From the NCBI RefSeq assembly GCF_958979055.1, contig NC_084894.1, forward strand, positions 3,415,001 to 3,479,000: a stretch of DNA of 64,000 nt. The letters run 5' to 3'. The stretch's first letter is position 1; the number at the start of each line of letters is the position of its first letter. The DNA is from Alnus glutinosa. Its lineage: Eukaryota > Streptophyta > Magnoliopsida > Fagales > Betulaceae. Shown here piece by piece: positions 51,678 to 63,168 of the stretch. The translations under genes were made by a program, and so were the position numbers. Under the pieces are notes generated by a model. It saw nothing but the letters and a program-made list of their open reading frames with translations. It made no database searches and was not told the DNA's origin.

Positions 51678-52675
51678 ATTCATATCTGGGTCTTCTCATA
51701 TGACATGATATGATGTAAGAGAATTACATATTCTGGTTAAATTGTAGCACCGTTCATGGTGCAATTAATTACTTGGAAGTCTTTCAATTGGGATGAGTTG
51801 GTGCTTGTCTGTGTCTTGGTTTTTTCTTGAATGCTTTCATTCTATCACGCTTTTGTTTAATTTTTTTTTTTCATACAAATGAATTGAGCACAAATTGCCA
51901 AGTAGCACAAAATGTGACCACCCACCAAACTATGAATCTCAATACTCACTTAGTGAAACAAACAAAGAAAACAGGAAAATTTGTGAAATGGCATTAAAGA
52001 AACAGATTCGATTAGTTGATAGCATATTGCTTGATCACTATTCTCATAAAGGATGGTTTGATGATTCTTGGTTCTATAGGTTTTTCTTTTACTTTAGTGG
52101 GGTTGTTTTGGATTTTGAAGTTCTAAAGCTGATGAATTAGGGACTAAAGCTTCTTGGTTATTAATGCATTCTGGGACTTGAAATCTGAGTCAGTGGCTGA
52201 AATGAACAATCAGAGTTGGTTTTTCTCAAGACTTCTTTCGTATTTTTGGTGATTAATTCATGATTTTTTTTTAAAAGAGGCCAGACTACCAATCCTGACT
52301 TTTAAAGGTCAAGGTAAAGAATCTTAAACAAAGGGGCAAGACTGTTCAACTGTACATGGATTCATGGGCTTTGTTCTAAACTGGCTGCAAATGGCAAATG
52401 TTGTAGTCAGTTTTTTGGGGTTTTCTTCTAGATTGGAGTATCGACTCTTCACTCTCGTGAATGTTTGTCTCCTGTCTAGTGCCATAGGATTTCTGCTTCT
52501 TTTTTTTTTTTTTAAATACTTTTTTGAATTTTGGAACAGTCTTCTGATCTTTATTTTGTCTATAACAATCTTCTGATTGTTCCTTGCTTTTTGCAGCATT
52601 TATTCATTGCTGGGGCTGTCTTGACGATCCTTTTGCATTACAAGGTTTGTGGTGTATGCATTCTAATTTTTTGAT

Positions 52676-54799
52676 ATGGATAAAAAAGATTTGGCTAAGA
52701 AAAGGAATAAGAAGGCTTATGGATCTGTAACTCGAAAAAGGACCAGTGGTAGAAACAAATCAAAAAATGCTTCTGTAGATAATGAGCTGGCAGTAGGGAC
52801 TCTGAAGGACGAAGTAATGAGAAAGGCTGTTGTTGGTAGGTCTAAGAGGGAGGAATCTGCTGCAGAAAAAAGTAGTAAATCCAAAGATGTTGATTTAGAT
52901 GATGATCTGAAAATAGGGGCCCGGAAGACTGAAGTAATGAGGAAGGCTTCTGGTAACAAGCCTGGGGGGGAGAAGTCTGTTGCCAAACAGGGTAGATCTA
53001 AGGATGTAACTGTAGATGATAATCTGACAATGGAGGTTTTGAAGACTAAAGTAAGGGGGAAGGTTGCTGGTGATAAGTCTAAGGGAGAGAAATCTGTGGC
53101 CAAAAAGAGCAGCAAATTGAAAGACAGTGATGTAGATGATGCTCTAAAAATAGGGGTCCTGAAGGATGTAGTAAGGAGGCAGGTTTCTGGTGGTAAGTCT
53201 ATGGGAGAGAAATCTGGAGCAAGAAAGGGTAAGGCAGGAGGTGGGGCCAAACTTATTGTGAAAGAAGAGGATGCAGAGGAAACTATGATGGAGGACAGTA
53301 AAGAGGACACATCTACTCCAGTGAAGCGAAGGAGGGGAGCAGATGGGGAAATAGTGCGGGCATTTTTTTTGTCCCCAGATAGAAGTTCATCTAGGCTTCG
53401 CCCAAGAAAGGAGGTGCCTGCTTTCCGGTTGGTAGATTTGGGCGATGATGACAATGATAAGATCATTGGCAAAAGAGTTAAGGTTTACTGGTCTGGATCA
53501 CGAAAATGGTTTACCGGATGCGTCAAAGCTTTTGATTACGAGAAGAAGCTGCATAATATTCTCTATGAAGATGGTGATCGTGAAATGTTGGATTTGAGGA
53601 AAGAGCGGTTTGAGCTTGAAATTATGCCTACTGACAGTTTCAAGTTGAGAACCAAACCCAATTCTGATGAAGTGAAGGGTTTGGATGGTGAAAAGGTCGG
53701 TGCTGAAACTTTGAATGAGGATATTGAGATGGTGGATGCTGAGAAAGTGGCAAAGCAGTTGGAGCCAAAGAAGAAAACTCCATCAGAGAGATCTTCCAAA
53801 GAAGGGAAAGATCCTGAAGATAATAATGCAGAAGAAGTGGATGTGCTTTCTGAAAAAGCTAAGCAGGTGGTCATTGATGAGGCTCTTAATGTTGAAGAAC
53901 CTCCTGATGCTAGTAATGAAAAAGAGCAAGATGAGTCTAAAATGGATGAAGAAGCCACAGAAGTTGTTAGAACGGAATCCAATTCTGAGGTGAAAGAATT
54001 GAGGTCTGATAATGTGGAAGGGAGCAGAAAAACTATGAAAGATGACTTCATTAAGGTAGGCAATGCTAAATCAGAGAAAAAGCGTGTGAGCTCAAAGAAA
54101 AGAGCAACTCCCAGAGCTGTGAAAAAGAGAAGCTTCAGGTCTCAGAGCAGGAAAGAAAGCGAAGAGAAAGAGGACCTGGATGCAAATGTGGAAGTTGTTT
54201 CACACCTTGATGAAATTAAGAACAATATTATACATGGTGATGTTGATGTTGACAAATCCATGGAAGCTAACTATCAGGAGGATGGTGAGAAGACTGATTC
54301 TATTGCAAAAGAACAATGTGAAGAAAAATGTGGAATTTCATCTGAAACCCAACATGACACAACAGATCTCAATGTCGAGAAGAAAGAAGATGATCTGGTA
54401 GAAAAGCAGATTGAGATAGAAGATAGAAAGGTTTCAAAAGAAGTTAGAAATAGGTTGAGTTTGAGCTCAAATCCTCAATGTGTGGAAGATGGTATGGAGG
54501 ACCTTGCTGAAAATGCTGAAGTTTCTGTTCTTCCTAATGAAGTCGAGGAGAAAGTGAGAAACAGAAAAATCAATGTTGAAGGGCCCATGGATGTTGATAC
54601 TGGGAAAAATTTCAATGAGACGGAAACACTTTTGAAAGCAGCAAATGAAGGGGCCTGTGATATGTCTGGTGATGTGCTGCCTAAGTTACCAAAAGCTCAA
54701 GAAGAAGATCCTGAAATTCTGCAGGGTAAACTGACTGAGATCAGTGAATCTGAAGAAGGAATATGCCAGAAGGGAAACTTGACCAGGCACCAAGGATAG
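52676..54799 (+). CDS. Tudor-domain, Lys/Glu-rich nuclear protein (PDS5-Tudor-like)
   Basis: A single uninterrupted frame of 707 codons. Residues about 28-185 hold four diverged repeats of about 40 aa, each with a K-D/N-x-x-x-DD-x-L core, then a K-x-x-V-RRK/MRK-like block and a GEKS-type end. Residues about 262-318 form a Tudor fold (KIIGKRVKVYWSGSRKWFTG, then YEDGDREMLDLRKERFEL), closest in my memory to the Tudor module of plant PDS5 C/D cohesion cofactors, which read methylated histone tails. The remainder is acidic-basic low complexity with possible NLS clusters (VKRRRG, KKRVSSKKR, RAVKKRSF). The HEAT repeats of true PDS5 are absent, so it is not a full PDS5. The start is the first ATG after an acceptor at 52597. 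Nuclear chromatin role is inference. Confidence 0.85.
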   Translation: MDKKDLAKKRNKKAYGSVTRKRTSGRNKSKNASVDNELAVGTLKDEVMRKAVVGRSKREESAAEKSSKSKDVDLDDDLKIGARKTEVMRKASGNKPGGEKSVAKQGRSKDVTVDDNLTMEVLKTKVRGKVAGDKSKGEKSVAKKSSKLKDSDVDDALKIGVLKDVVRRQVSGGKSMGEKSGARKGKAGGGAKLIVKEEDAEETMMEDSKEDTSTPVKRRRGADGEIVRAFFLSPDRSSSRLRPRKEVPAFRLVDLGDDDNDKIIGKRVKVYWSGSRKWFTGCVKAFDYEKKLHNILYEDGDREMLDLRKERFELEIMPTDSFKLRTKPNSDEVKGLDGEKVGAETLNEDIEMVDAEKVAKQLEPKKKTPSERSSKEGKDPEDNNAEEVDVLSEKAKQVVIDEALNVEEPPDASNEKEQDESKMDEEATEVVRTESNSEVKELRSDNVEGSRKTMKDDFIKVGNAKSEKKRVSSKKRATPRAVKKRSFRSQSRKESEEKEDLDANVEVVSHLDEIKNNIIHGDVDVDKSMEANYQEDGEKTDSIAKEQCEEKCGISSETQHDTTDLNVEKKEDDLVEKQIEIEDRKVSKEVRNRLSLSSNPQCVEDGMEDLAENAEVSVLPNEVEEKVRNRKINVEGPMDVDTGKNFNETETLLKAANEGACDMSGDVLPKLPKAQEEDPEILQGKLTEISESEEGICQKGNLTRHQG
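52757..53230 (+). repeat. Four-unit coding tandem repeat, about 120 bp
   Basis: Codons 28-185 of the Tudor-domain gene. Units start near codons 28, 68, 107 and 147. Shared nucleotide words include GATGATAATCTG/GATGATGATCTG and GGAGAGAAATCTG/GGGGAGAAGTCTG. Divergence shows an old expansion, not a recent microsatellite-like slip. Confidence 0.8.
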
Positions 54800-55973
54800 C
54801 AAAAAAGCCGAAAGCCTAACTAAATCTGTCAGAAGGGAGCACGCCCTATTTCAAACGTAGTAAGTGTTATTTTCATATCCTGAAGAATCTTTTAGTGGAA
54901 TGGGAATTGAACATACATGCTTTCATATCTCTTACTTAAGTTGCATGTTACAGTCTAGTGTACTTTGGTGCAAAGCATGGGCTATATGACCTAATTATAT
55001 GCCCGTTTCATGAAATAACTGCTTTTATTTGCTGGAGACTCTCCTTTTATCTCCTTGTCCCTGAGCATGTAAAATTTCCGTGTGTTTTACAAGAAGAAAC
55101 CTGGAACTAGGTTTGCTACCATTGTTTTTTACTCGCTTCAAGCTCTGTTTGGTTGCAAAGGACTTCTTTAAATTATTTTTTCCAACTCAATTTCATTGAT
55201 CAGGAAACCAGATTTGCACATTTCCTTAATGTGTTGCCCATTTTTCCTTCTTGTCTTAAGTTGTTCAGAATTTATCCATGGAGGAAAGAGATACTTCAGA
55301 AATTCTTTCTGGAAACTTGTCTAGAAATTTAGAAACTGTGTTTCTACTGTATTTTGCCACTAGCAATTAAACAGGATGCATGAACCTGCAACAAGCTTAG
55401 AATTTACGTTTTAAACCTTTTGATGTTATGTAATACTAGGTGAGCATACACATATATAACATCATAAAGAATACAAGTCCTCGTATTTTCTATTTTATTG
55501 TAAACAACTCTTATCTGTAACTGACAATTCTGTTACAACCTGTTTCATTAGATCACCCTGTTTGCCTTTATTTTTGTCCTTCTATTATTTATTTATTTTT
55601 TGTAAAAGAAACGATAAAGATTTGACTGAGTTTTGGTTGTGACCTTCACGACAAAAGCATAAGGGAGGAGCAGTTACATTTGCAGTATCTGCTTTATACA
55701 TTTTTTGTCTTCATCTTCAATCTTTTTCTTTAAATCAATTGGAGATACTTTCGACAGAACATTAAAGAGATAAAACCAAAGAAGCAGTTGAGTCTGGATT
55801 GGCATAAATGCTTGAGAGGTGTGAGAAAGTTGTGGTGCTTGTGGTTGAGTCAGTTTTATTTGTTTCTTTCTTCAAGGTGATTTTGGTAATTGATGGTAGA
55901 TCGGTAACAATCAATCTTGCACTCTGTGGTGGACATCTAATGCTGGTTGCGGCCCCGCCCCCGCCCCCCACCC

Positions 55974-56004
<31 letters not shown>

Positions 56005-56164
56005 ACACACACACGTAGATAGAGATATATAGTTATATGTACTATATATCCTAACTTTTTCAAGAATAGCCATTTCTATGTTGTTGTATCTCTGCTAAGT
56101 AGGATTAAACTTGCCATTGTAGTGACGTATTGGCCGTTCAGGTGAAATGCTAGTTTGATATCTC
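54800..56164 (+). other. 3' UTR of the Tudor-domain gene and downstream DNA
   Basis: Just after the stop, the +1 frame from about 54787 stays open to a TAG at about 54861 (reads TKDSKKAESLTKSVRREHA). Further on there is no supported gene. A poly-C/(CA)n compound microsatellite lies at about 55953-56014. Confidence 0.5.
55953..56014. repeat. Poly-C plus (CA)n microsatellite
   Basis: A C-rich run (CCGCCCCCGCCCCCCACCCC and on) passes into about 11 CA units. The exact length is doubtful, as with any long homopolymer. Confidence 0.9.
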
Positions 56165-56173
56165 ATATTGTGT

Positions 56174-56294
56174 AATTGCTAACTCCAAGAGGTAATTCAA
56201 TCGGCTGGATACCATGCCTTATGAAGCGGAGATCACTAATTCGAATATCCCATTTCCCTTTCCTTCCCCATAGGGTCAATTACTTGTACAAAAA
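56174..56294 (+). mobile_element. tRNA-derived SINE, copy 2
   Basis: Box A-like TAATTCAATCGG at 56193-56204 and box B-like AATTCGAATATCC from 56238, again 45 bp apart, with the intervening GATACCATGCCTTATGAAGC matching copy 1's AAACCACGTTTCATGAAGC. The tail is a short poly-A (ACAAAAAA). It is flanked by the 9-bp duplication ATATTGTGT (56165-56173, 56295-56303). Same family as 8741-8848, more decayed at box B. Confidence 0.8.
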
Positions 56295-56402
56295 ATATTG
56301 TGTGATCATTTGACATGCATCAGTTTTGTCCACCAAAAGTATATCTTGTTCTCCATCCTTGACTGTCTAATTGATGTTTCTTTTAACTGTAGGATTATAA
56401 AA

Positions 56403-56966
56403 GTTGCAATTGACTCTTTACGTAGAATTGTTTTATATCCTAATCTATTTGTGCTTTTCAACAAACTCATGTATTCTTTTGTCTAATATCTATTTGATGC
56501 ATATGTTTATCACTTCCCAGGGTGCTGAATATTTTACATACGAATTATTGAGGTTAAGTTTGGCAAAGATAAAGAGTCATTGAGATGTGAAAATGCCAAT
56601 TTCTGGCTGTTGTTTGTCCTTTCCTTTCTAGGGAATCCAGATCCTCTTTGCTGTTTTGGTTTGTTCAAAATCCCAGTGACTTATGTTGCAATTGACTCTT
56701 TACGTAGAATTGTTTTATATCCTAATCTATTTGTGCTTTTCAACAAACTCATGTATTCTTTTGTCTAATATCTATTTGATGCATATGTTTATCACTTCCC
56801 AGGGTGCTGAATATTTTACATACGAATTATTGAGGTTAAGTTTGGCAAAGATAAAGAGTCATTGAGATGTGAAAATGCCAATTTCTGGCTGTTGTTTGTC
56901 CTTTCCTTTCTAGGGAATCCAGATCCTCTTTGCTGTTTTGGTTTGTTCAAAATCCCAGTGACTTAT
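56403..56966. repeat. Perfect tandem duplication, 2 x 282 bp
   Basis: Copy 1 is 56403-56684 and copy 2 is 56685-56966, with three more shared bases (GTT) after copy 2. Each starts GTTGCAATTGACTC and ends AATCCCAGTGACTTAT. No mismatch was seen on a full read-through. The sequence is non-coding. Confidence 0.95.
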
Positions 56967-58086
56967 GTTACCTAAATTCTGAGAGCTCAATCTTGTGGTG
57001 CTCTTTGGCACTCAACTTGTGCTTCAGCAAATTTTCTTGCACAATCTTGTCCACTGATTACTGCCTGCAGATCTGGACCACCAGCTGAATAAAGTGAATT
57101 TTTATGTTTAATTCACCAAAGATTCATCAGAGGAATCCAATGGAAGTTTCTCACTTGCAGTCTCCTATACAAAAGATGCCCTTTCTACTTCTGAGTATAA
57201 AAATGCAGTAGTTACTCACAAGCACCTTTTTTGTTTTTTCGCTGTTCTCCCATCTCTATTGCACTACAAATTCAACACAATCCTAACTATTTTGGGAAAT
57301 TTTTGGGTATTGACGAAATATATCATTATGATACTTGTGCCTTCTGGTTTTTACAGATAAACATCTGGTGTTTGAGGATGAAACTAGCTTTCGACTGCAA
57401 GAATGCATCATATCTGAGGTTGATTGTTGGCTTCAATCCTTGAAATCAATGGCGTAAATGGAAAAATTGCACTGAATTGTGCAGTCAAATTTCTGTTCTT
57501 CATCGCTTTTCTTTTTTTCCTTTTCCCCTTGTCTCTGCAATCAGAAAAGCAGAAACTGTGTACTTTTGCAGAGCATGTCTTAAGAAGCTTTACATATATA
57601 AGGACTTTTGCCTTTTTTATTTATGGACATAGTCGTGCTTTCTATTGTGGTGAGTTCTTCTGCTTAATTGATCTAACTTGATGGGTCGTTAGAAAAACTC
57701 TGGAGTTTACTTGAGAGCTAAGAGGGTGTCTAGCCAGATTGTCCAAAACCTGGGGGACTACCTTCACTTGTTCATGGACTTAAAAAAGCTTAGTGCTTTA
57801 TGGAGCCTTTGCTTTGCTTGCTGACACTTGTTTGGCTGTTTAATGTTCTTGTTTCTATTTTCATTTCTAGCATTTATGCCATACTTGCATTCTACATCAC
57901 ATGTATTTTATTCTGCATCAACCTGCAAGATTGCTCGTCGACTCATCAGCATGAATTGCCATTTAATTTTTTTTTTGAGTCGTTACAAAATGGGTCTTGC
58001 TACTTAAATTGTATACAATTCAAACAATTAATTGTAAGGAATAAGTAAATGGGCCTCGCAGCCCTCCTTCTATGAGGTTACCTTTA
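56967..58086. other. Intergenic, no gene seen
   Basis: Moderately T-rich sequence without a domain-bearing frame. Open frames at 57231-57443, 57424-57681 and 57800-58048 are overlapping and featureless. Confidence 0.45.
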
Positions 58087-58361
58087 GGGTCCGTTTGGAT
58101 TTGATATTTCAAAAAGTCCGATTTAAAATAACAATTTTAAAATGTGCAATGTGAAAAAAGTGATTTTTAAAAATGTAGTTAAGCGTCTAGCAAAATCGTA
58201 AATTAACTTTTAAAATTCTACGTTTTAAAAAAAAGTATTATCTTACTTGCGCGTTTTAAAATCGTAATTTTTATAAATGCAGATTTTCAAATGATTTATA
58301 TTCTACGATTTAATTTAAAATCGTACTTATTATATACGAAATTACAATTATAAATGTAATT
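58087..58361. mobile_element. Tourist-like MITE, degraded copy
   Basis: Starts GGGTCCGTTTGGATTTG after TTA (58084-58086) and shares the TTTCAAAAAGTCCGATTT and TGATTTTTAAAAATG blocks. The right end is eroded (AAATTACAATTATAAATG), so its coordinate is approximate. Confidence 0.65.
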
Positions 58362-59488
58362 CAGACAAACAACAACAAAGAATTCCGAACGTATACTAGC
58401 TTTACATTATTTTCTTCTGAACTTTTTACTCTCGGTTTTAACCTTTTCGCCTGGGGCAAGGGGCAATAAAAGTAGTTGAGTACTACTTCTCCTACTCCTT
58501 GTCGTTTTCGCTATGCTTCACTAATGTTGTCTTGTCAGCCACTGACCCAATAACCAAACAGCCCCTCTAATATAAAACCTCGAAATTATATTGATTGTTT
58601 TTTTATTAGTTTCATATACAGTTTACTGAGATTAAAAAAAAAGTTATTTATTAAAACCGCAGCCCAAACATGACCCTAGTAAAATTGTAAAATATATAGG
58701 CCTGTCCAGGTTCAGTGTACCATGGAATCCAATTTTACTTCCCCGCATGTCTGTCAGATACGTTCCACGCGCTTTACCGCTCCGTCACTCGGGCGCTGCA
58801 ATAAATACTCTACTATGTTATGACGAGGAAAAATGTACTTGCCTTTTATAATTCTTTACAATTTATTAACACATATTAGCAAGTAATTGGTAAGAGAAAT
58901 GTTTTTTTTTTTTCCTTCTTTTTTAAGAAATTATATACATTTATTTTTATTAATTTATAATTGAATTTGTAGGACCATATTTTGGTTTTATTTGGTCTCA
59001 CATATTCAGTGATAAATTTGTTCATTTCTTATATGGAGATAGACAAAAAAAAGATAAAAACCAAATATTTCTCTTGTTTTTTTTTTTTTTTGTTTATCTT
59101 TTTTTGAGAAATCATAAAAATCATTTTTCATTATTTACCATTAAATTTGTAGGATCCCATGTAATAAGTCCTACAGATTCAACGGTGAATTTGCCAATGT
59201 ACATGAAAATTAAATCAAACATTTATCTTACTCTATTACGGCCGATTAATATTAATAAAAAAAAATTGTTAGACATATAATTGGCCTATATTTCTTGTAC
59301 AACTTATTGATATGTGTCAACATGTAATTGGACGATGTTAATTTTTTTTTTTTTTGGGTGATATGTGAAAGAACTGTAAACCAGTTATAGATCTAGTATT
59401 ACTCAATATTAATTTATTAAAAAAAATGAGTTGAATTCTAGGCCACCTCAAAATCTATTAAACCTTGGCCCATATAACATTATCTTTA
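58362..59488. other. Intergenic, no gene seen
   Basis: AT-rich with poly-T runs at 58899-58911 and 59078-59091. Two diverged direct copies of TTAAATTTGTAGGA and TTGAATTTGTAGGA with flanking sequence, at about 58966 and 59144, suggest a local duplication of about 180 bp. Confidence 0.4.
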
Positions 59489-59770
59489 GGGTGCATTTGG
59501 CACTGCAATTTCGTACATAAAAATGCAATTTTAAATTAAATTGAAGAAAATAAACCGTTTAGAATTTTGCATTTTTTTAAAAAAATTACGATTTGAAAAC
59601 ATAAAAAATATGTTTTGTCAAATCGTAGGCAATAATATGTGTTTTTTTTGGAAGCGCACAATTTAATGATCAAACTATAATTTTATTAAATACTTAATTA
59701 CATTTTTAAAAATCACATTTCTAAATTATTAATTTTAAATCGTACTTTTAAAATCCCAAACCAAAACCAA
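59489..59770. mobile_element. Tourist-like MITE, degraded copy
   Basis: Starts GGGTGCATTTGGCACTGC after TTA (59486-59488) and ends near AAATCCCAAACCAAAACC. Internal AATTACGATTTGAAAAC and ATTTTTAAAAATCAC match the family. It lies about 370 bp upstream of the SIR start codon. Confidence 0.7.
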
Positions 59771-59931
59771 TATAAATTTTCATTTACGATTTAACCCTGA
59801 TAGAAAAATCTAGATTTCGTCCCTCGCTGTCTGATTTGGTCAATTACACCGATTTAACTGTCCACCGCGCGTGGGGGTTTATCCTACAACACCCCCAAGC
59901 CAAAAGAATATCAAAACGTGCTCGTGACAGG

Positions 59932-59937
59932 CACGTG
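59932..59937. promoter_or_regulatory. G-box in SIR promoter
   Basis: The palindrome CACGTG in GGCACGTGACGG lies about 210 bp upstream of the SIR ATG, beside a second ACGT core (GCGCACGTTAG). It fits light or stress bZIP/bHLH control, but this is only a motif match. A (CTT)n pyrimidine patch at about 60071-60091 marks the 5' UTR. Confidence 0.4.
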
Positions 59938-60144
59938 ACGGCGCACGTTAGCCTGTACCAACAAAATCAGAAAATTTAAGCACCTTTTCGCTTTTCCTCA
60001 TACCACCCATTCAAACCAGCACACGGACCCAGGTATCCACTTCTCTCTTAAACATCTCAATTACACTGCTTCTTCTTCTTCTTCTTCTTCATTCACTCAG
60101 AAACCCTAGCTCGGCCTAGGGCCTTACTTTGAGAATTTGAAGCC

Positions 60145-63100
60145 ATGACGACGTCGTTTGGGGCTGCGAACACCGGTCTGCTCAAGGACCCGAAGCTTCA
60201 GATTCCAAGCTTTCGCGGCCTCAGGTCCTCCGGCTCTCTTGCTCTGACGCGACACGCGCGCTCCGTTTCGGTTCCGTCTACGAGGCCTTCGGTGATTAGA
60301 GCTGTGTCCACTGTGAGATTTCGCTCCGATTTTCTTTTTATTAGCTTATTGTATGTGTTGAAGTTTTAGTTCTGTGTTTTTTTTTAGTTGGCTCTGTTTG
60401 GAAGCCAGGAAAGTGTGGCAAAACGAGAGGAAATTTCCTCTTTTTGACACGTAGCTTGGTTCTTTGAGTGAAAAGAGTGCTAAATGCTTAAGAAATGAAG
60501 CCATTTTAAGCGATTCTCGTTTGTTAGTCTCTTCTCGTTGCTGTCTGTTTCCGTTTGTGAATACGTGTTTGGTTGGCGAGAAAATGTGGCGAAGAGAGCT
60601 CAATCCAAATCGGACCATCAAATATATTCTTTTCCCGTGTGTTAAGTCTCTTATTTTTAGCTATTGATGAAACCGTAATGTTCTTATAAAGTTTTTTCTG
60701 TTCGAAATGAAAGCCTTTTTCAAATTTGGTGATTCGTAAGTGAAAAAAAGGAAATGTTTGAATTTGTCAAGCTGGCAATTGAAGTTTCCAACTTTCCTTC
60801 AAATTGAAATAAAGAGAAAGAAGCCATTCTTGTGGTTTGTTGTATTATTTTCTCTCGTTTATTATAAGAACCAACTAGACCGCTAGAGTTATTTAACGGA
60901 TGATAAACAGCAAGGACTGTAAGATTTTATTTTATTTTCTTGGTATCCGATCAAGTTAAGATGGTTGAGTGTACAAGCCTTAGGTAGAACTCACCCTTCA
61001 AAACCGGCATGCGATGGTTGAGTGTACAAGCCTTGGGTAGAACTCACCCTTCAAAACCGGAATGCAATGGGAGGGTGTCCGAGATCTAATATACACATGG
61101 TTAAGGCTGTACTTAAGCCATGTGGGACACTTAGAATTGTAACAAATGATGAACTTCATGTACTGCTTTTAGTATGATACTGAAAATGGTATTCATTTTT
61201 GTGCAATTTACTGGCCTTTTATGGACGGGTGGTGGGTGAATCTTTTTTATGTTTTTTTGTGGACAGGTAAATCATTGTACAGTTGGTATCTCTACTTATT
61301 ATTATTAATATTATTATTTTTATGAAAAATCTGTTTCCAAAATATTTCAGTTTCTTTCTCTTCCTACTCCTGTCTTTTGCAAGAAAAGGAAAATGGTTAG
61401 AACCTGCGAAAGGAAAAGCTCCGCCAACTTAGCTTTTGTGATATTTCATAATTGAGTTCAAATTATGAAATATTAATGATTTGTTATTGTTAGCAAGTAT
61501 TAGGCTCAAGCACCTCTTCCTTTGGAGGATGCAGAATATTAGATTGATATCTTTTCATTTTCGGTGAGCAAAGTAGTTGGTTCTGAAATTTGTAGAATCT
61601 CTTTTTTACAGCCAGCAAAGCCTGACACTGCTTCCGAGACTAAGCGTAGCAAGGTTGAAATATTTAAAGAACAAAGTAATTACATAAGATACCCTCTTAA
61701 TGAGGAGTTGTTGACGGATGCCCCAAATGTAAATGATGCTGCCACCCAGATTATCAAGTTCCATGGGAGCTATCAACAGTACAATAGAGATGATCGTGGT
61801 CCAAAGAATTACTCATTTATGCTTCGTACTAAGAACCCATGTGGAAAAGTGTCAAATCAACTCTACTTGACCATGGATGATCTTGCAGACCAATTTGGAA
61901 TAGGAACACTTCGTTTGACTACCAGACAAACATTTCAACTCCATGGAGTTGTGAAGAAGGACCTCAAGACAGTTATGAGTACGATCATTAAAAACATGGG
62001 CTCAACTCTTGGTGCTTGTGGCGATCTCAATAGGAATGTTCTTGCTCCTGCTGCTCCACTTACAAGAAAAGATTATCTATTCGCACAGCAAACTGCTGAG
62101 AATATTGCTGCACTCCTAACTCCTCAGTCTGGTTTCTACTATGATGTGTGGGTGGATGGGGAGCAAGTCATAACGGCAGAAACTCCTGAAGTAGTCAAGG
62201 CCCGCAATGATAATTCTCATGGAACAAATTTCCTTGATTCACCTGAACCCATTTATGGAACTCAGTTCTTGCCAAGGAAATTTAAAATTGCCGTCACTGT
62301 GCCTACAGACAACTCGGTTGATATTCTCACAAATGATATTGGTGTTGTTGTTGTTTCTGATGACAAGGGAGAACCTCAGGGATTCAACTTATATGTAAGA
62401 TGAACAAATCTTAACAGTTTTCATGCTTACTTCTGTGGCTTATAATTGATAGTTTCATATCATTTCTGTTGCAGGTTGGTGGTGGTATGGGAAGAACACA
62501 TAGGTTGGAGACCACTTTTGCACGACTGGGAGAACCATTAGGTTATGTGCCAAAAGAGGATATATTGTATGCAGTAAAAGCTATTGTTGTTACCCAACGA
62601 GAAAATGGAAGAAGAGATGATCGGAAGTATAGTAGAATGAAATATTTGATCAGCTCCTGGGGAATTGAAAAGTTTAGAAGTGTGGTTGAGGAATATTATG
62701 GAAAAAAATTTGAACCTTTCCGCGAGTTGCCGGAGTGGGAATTTAAAAGTTACTTGGGATGGCATGAGCAGGTTCGTTTTGATTGATCTGGACTTTATTT
62801 TATTTGATGTCTTTAGTTCCTTCGTAAGGTTTTAAATGATTACATTGTCATGTACTGTCCCTCCTACTTTTAGTTGATACTGTCTCAAGTCATACCTTTA
62901 TGGCTAATTCATTGCCTTAAATTGCCCCAAACCCATGCCCTGTTTTCTGACCATATACATTTTTTAACAGGGAGATGGCAGTTTATTTTGTGGGCTTCAT
63001 GTTGATAATGGTCGTATTGGGGGGAAAATGAAGAAGACATTAAGAGAGGTGATAGAGAAGTATAATTTGAGCGTGCGGCTCACACCAAACCAGAACATAA

Positions 63101-63168
63101 TCTTGTGTGATATTCGCAATGCATGGAAGCGCCCCATCACTACAGCTCTTGCTCAGGCTGGTCTACTG
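60145..63168 (+). CDS. SIR: Sulfite reductase (ferredoxin), chloroplastic; 5' part
   Basis: SIR reduces sulfite to sulfide with six electrons from ferredoxin in the plastid stroma, the committed step before cysteine synthesis. Exons seen: 60145-60312, 61612-62394, 62475-62771, 62971-63168; 482 codons, all phase 0. The usual protein is about 690 aa, so roughly 200 C-terminal residues lie past the window. Residues 1-60 are a transit peptide ending near VIRAVST. The ferredoxin-like half-domain follows ([19 protein letters not shown]), then [13 protein letters not shown] at 155-167, the siroheme-contacting signature, and [18 protein letters not shown] and GGGMGRTHR. The cysteines that bridge the 4Fe-4S cluster and siroheme are in the missing exons. 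[17 protein letters not shown] supports SIR rather than nitrite reductase. The start codon is the first in a good leader context. Confidence 0.95.
60961..61066. repeat. 2 x 53-bp direct repeat in SIR intron 1
   Basis: ATGGTTGAGTGTACAAGCCT begins at 60961 and again at 61014; the two units differ at about three positions (for example CCTTAGG and CCTTGGG). Confidence 0.9.

Noticed and set aside
52717..53472. 251-codon minus-strand frame opposite the Tudor-domain gene
   Set aside because: It is the antisense shadow of a Lys/Asp-rich repeat region (low-complexity Ser/Leu output) with no independent start context or domain.
56580..56865. Coding frames across the 282-bp duplication
   Set aside because: Frames are short and hydrophobic from T-rich DNA, repeated only because the DNA is duplicated.
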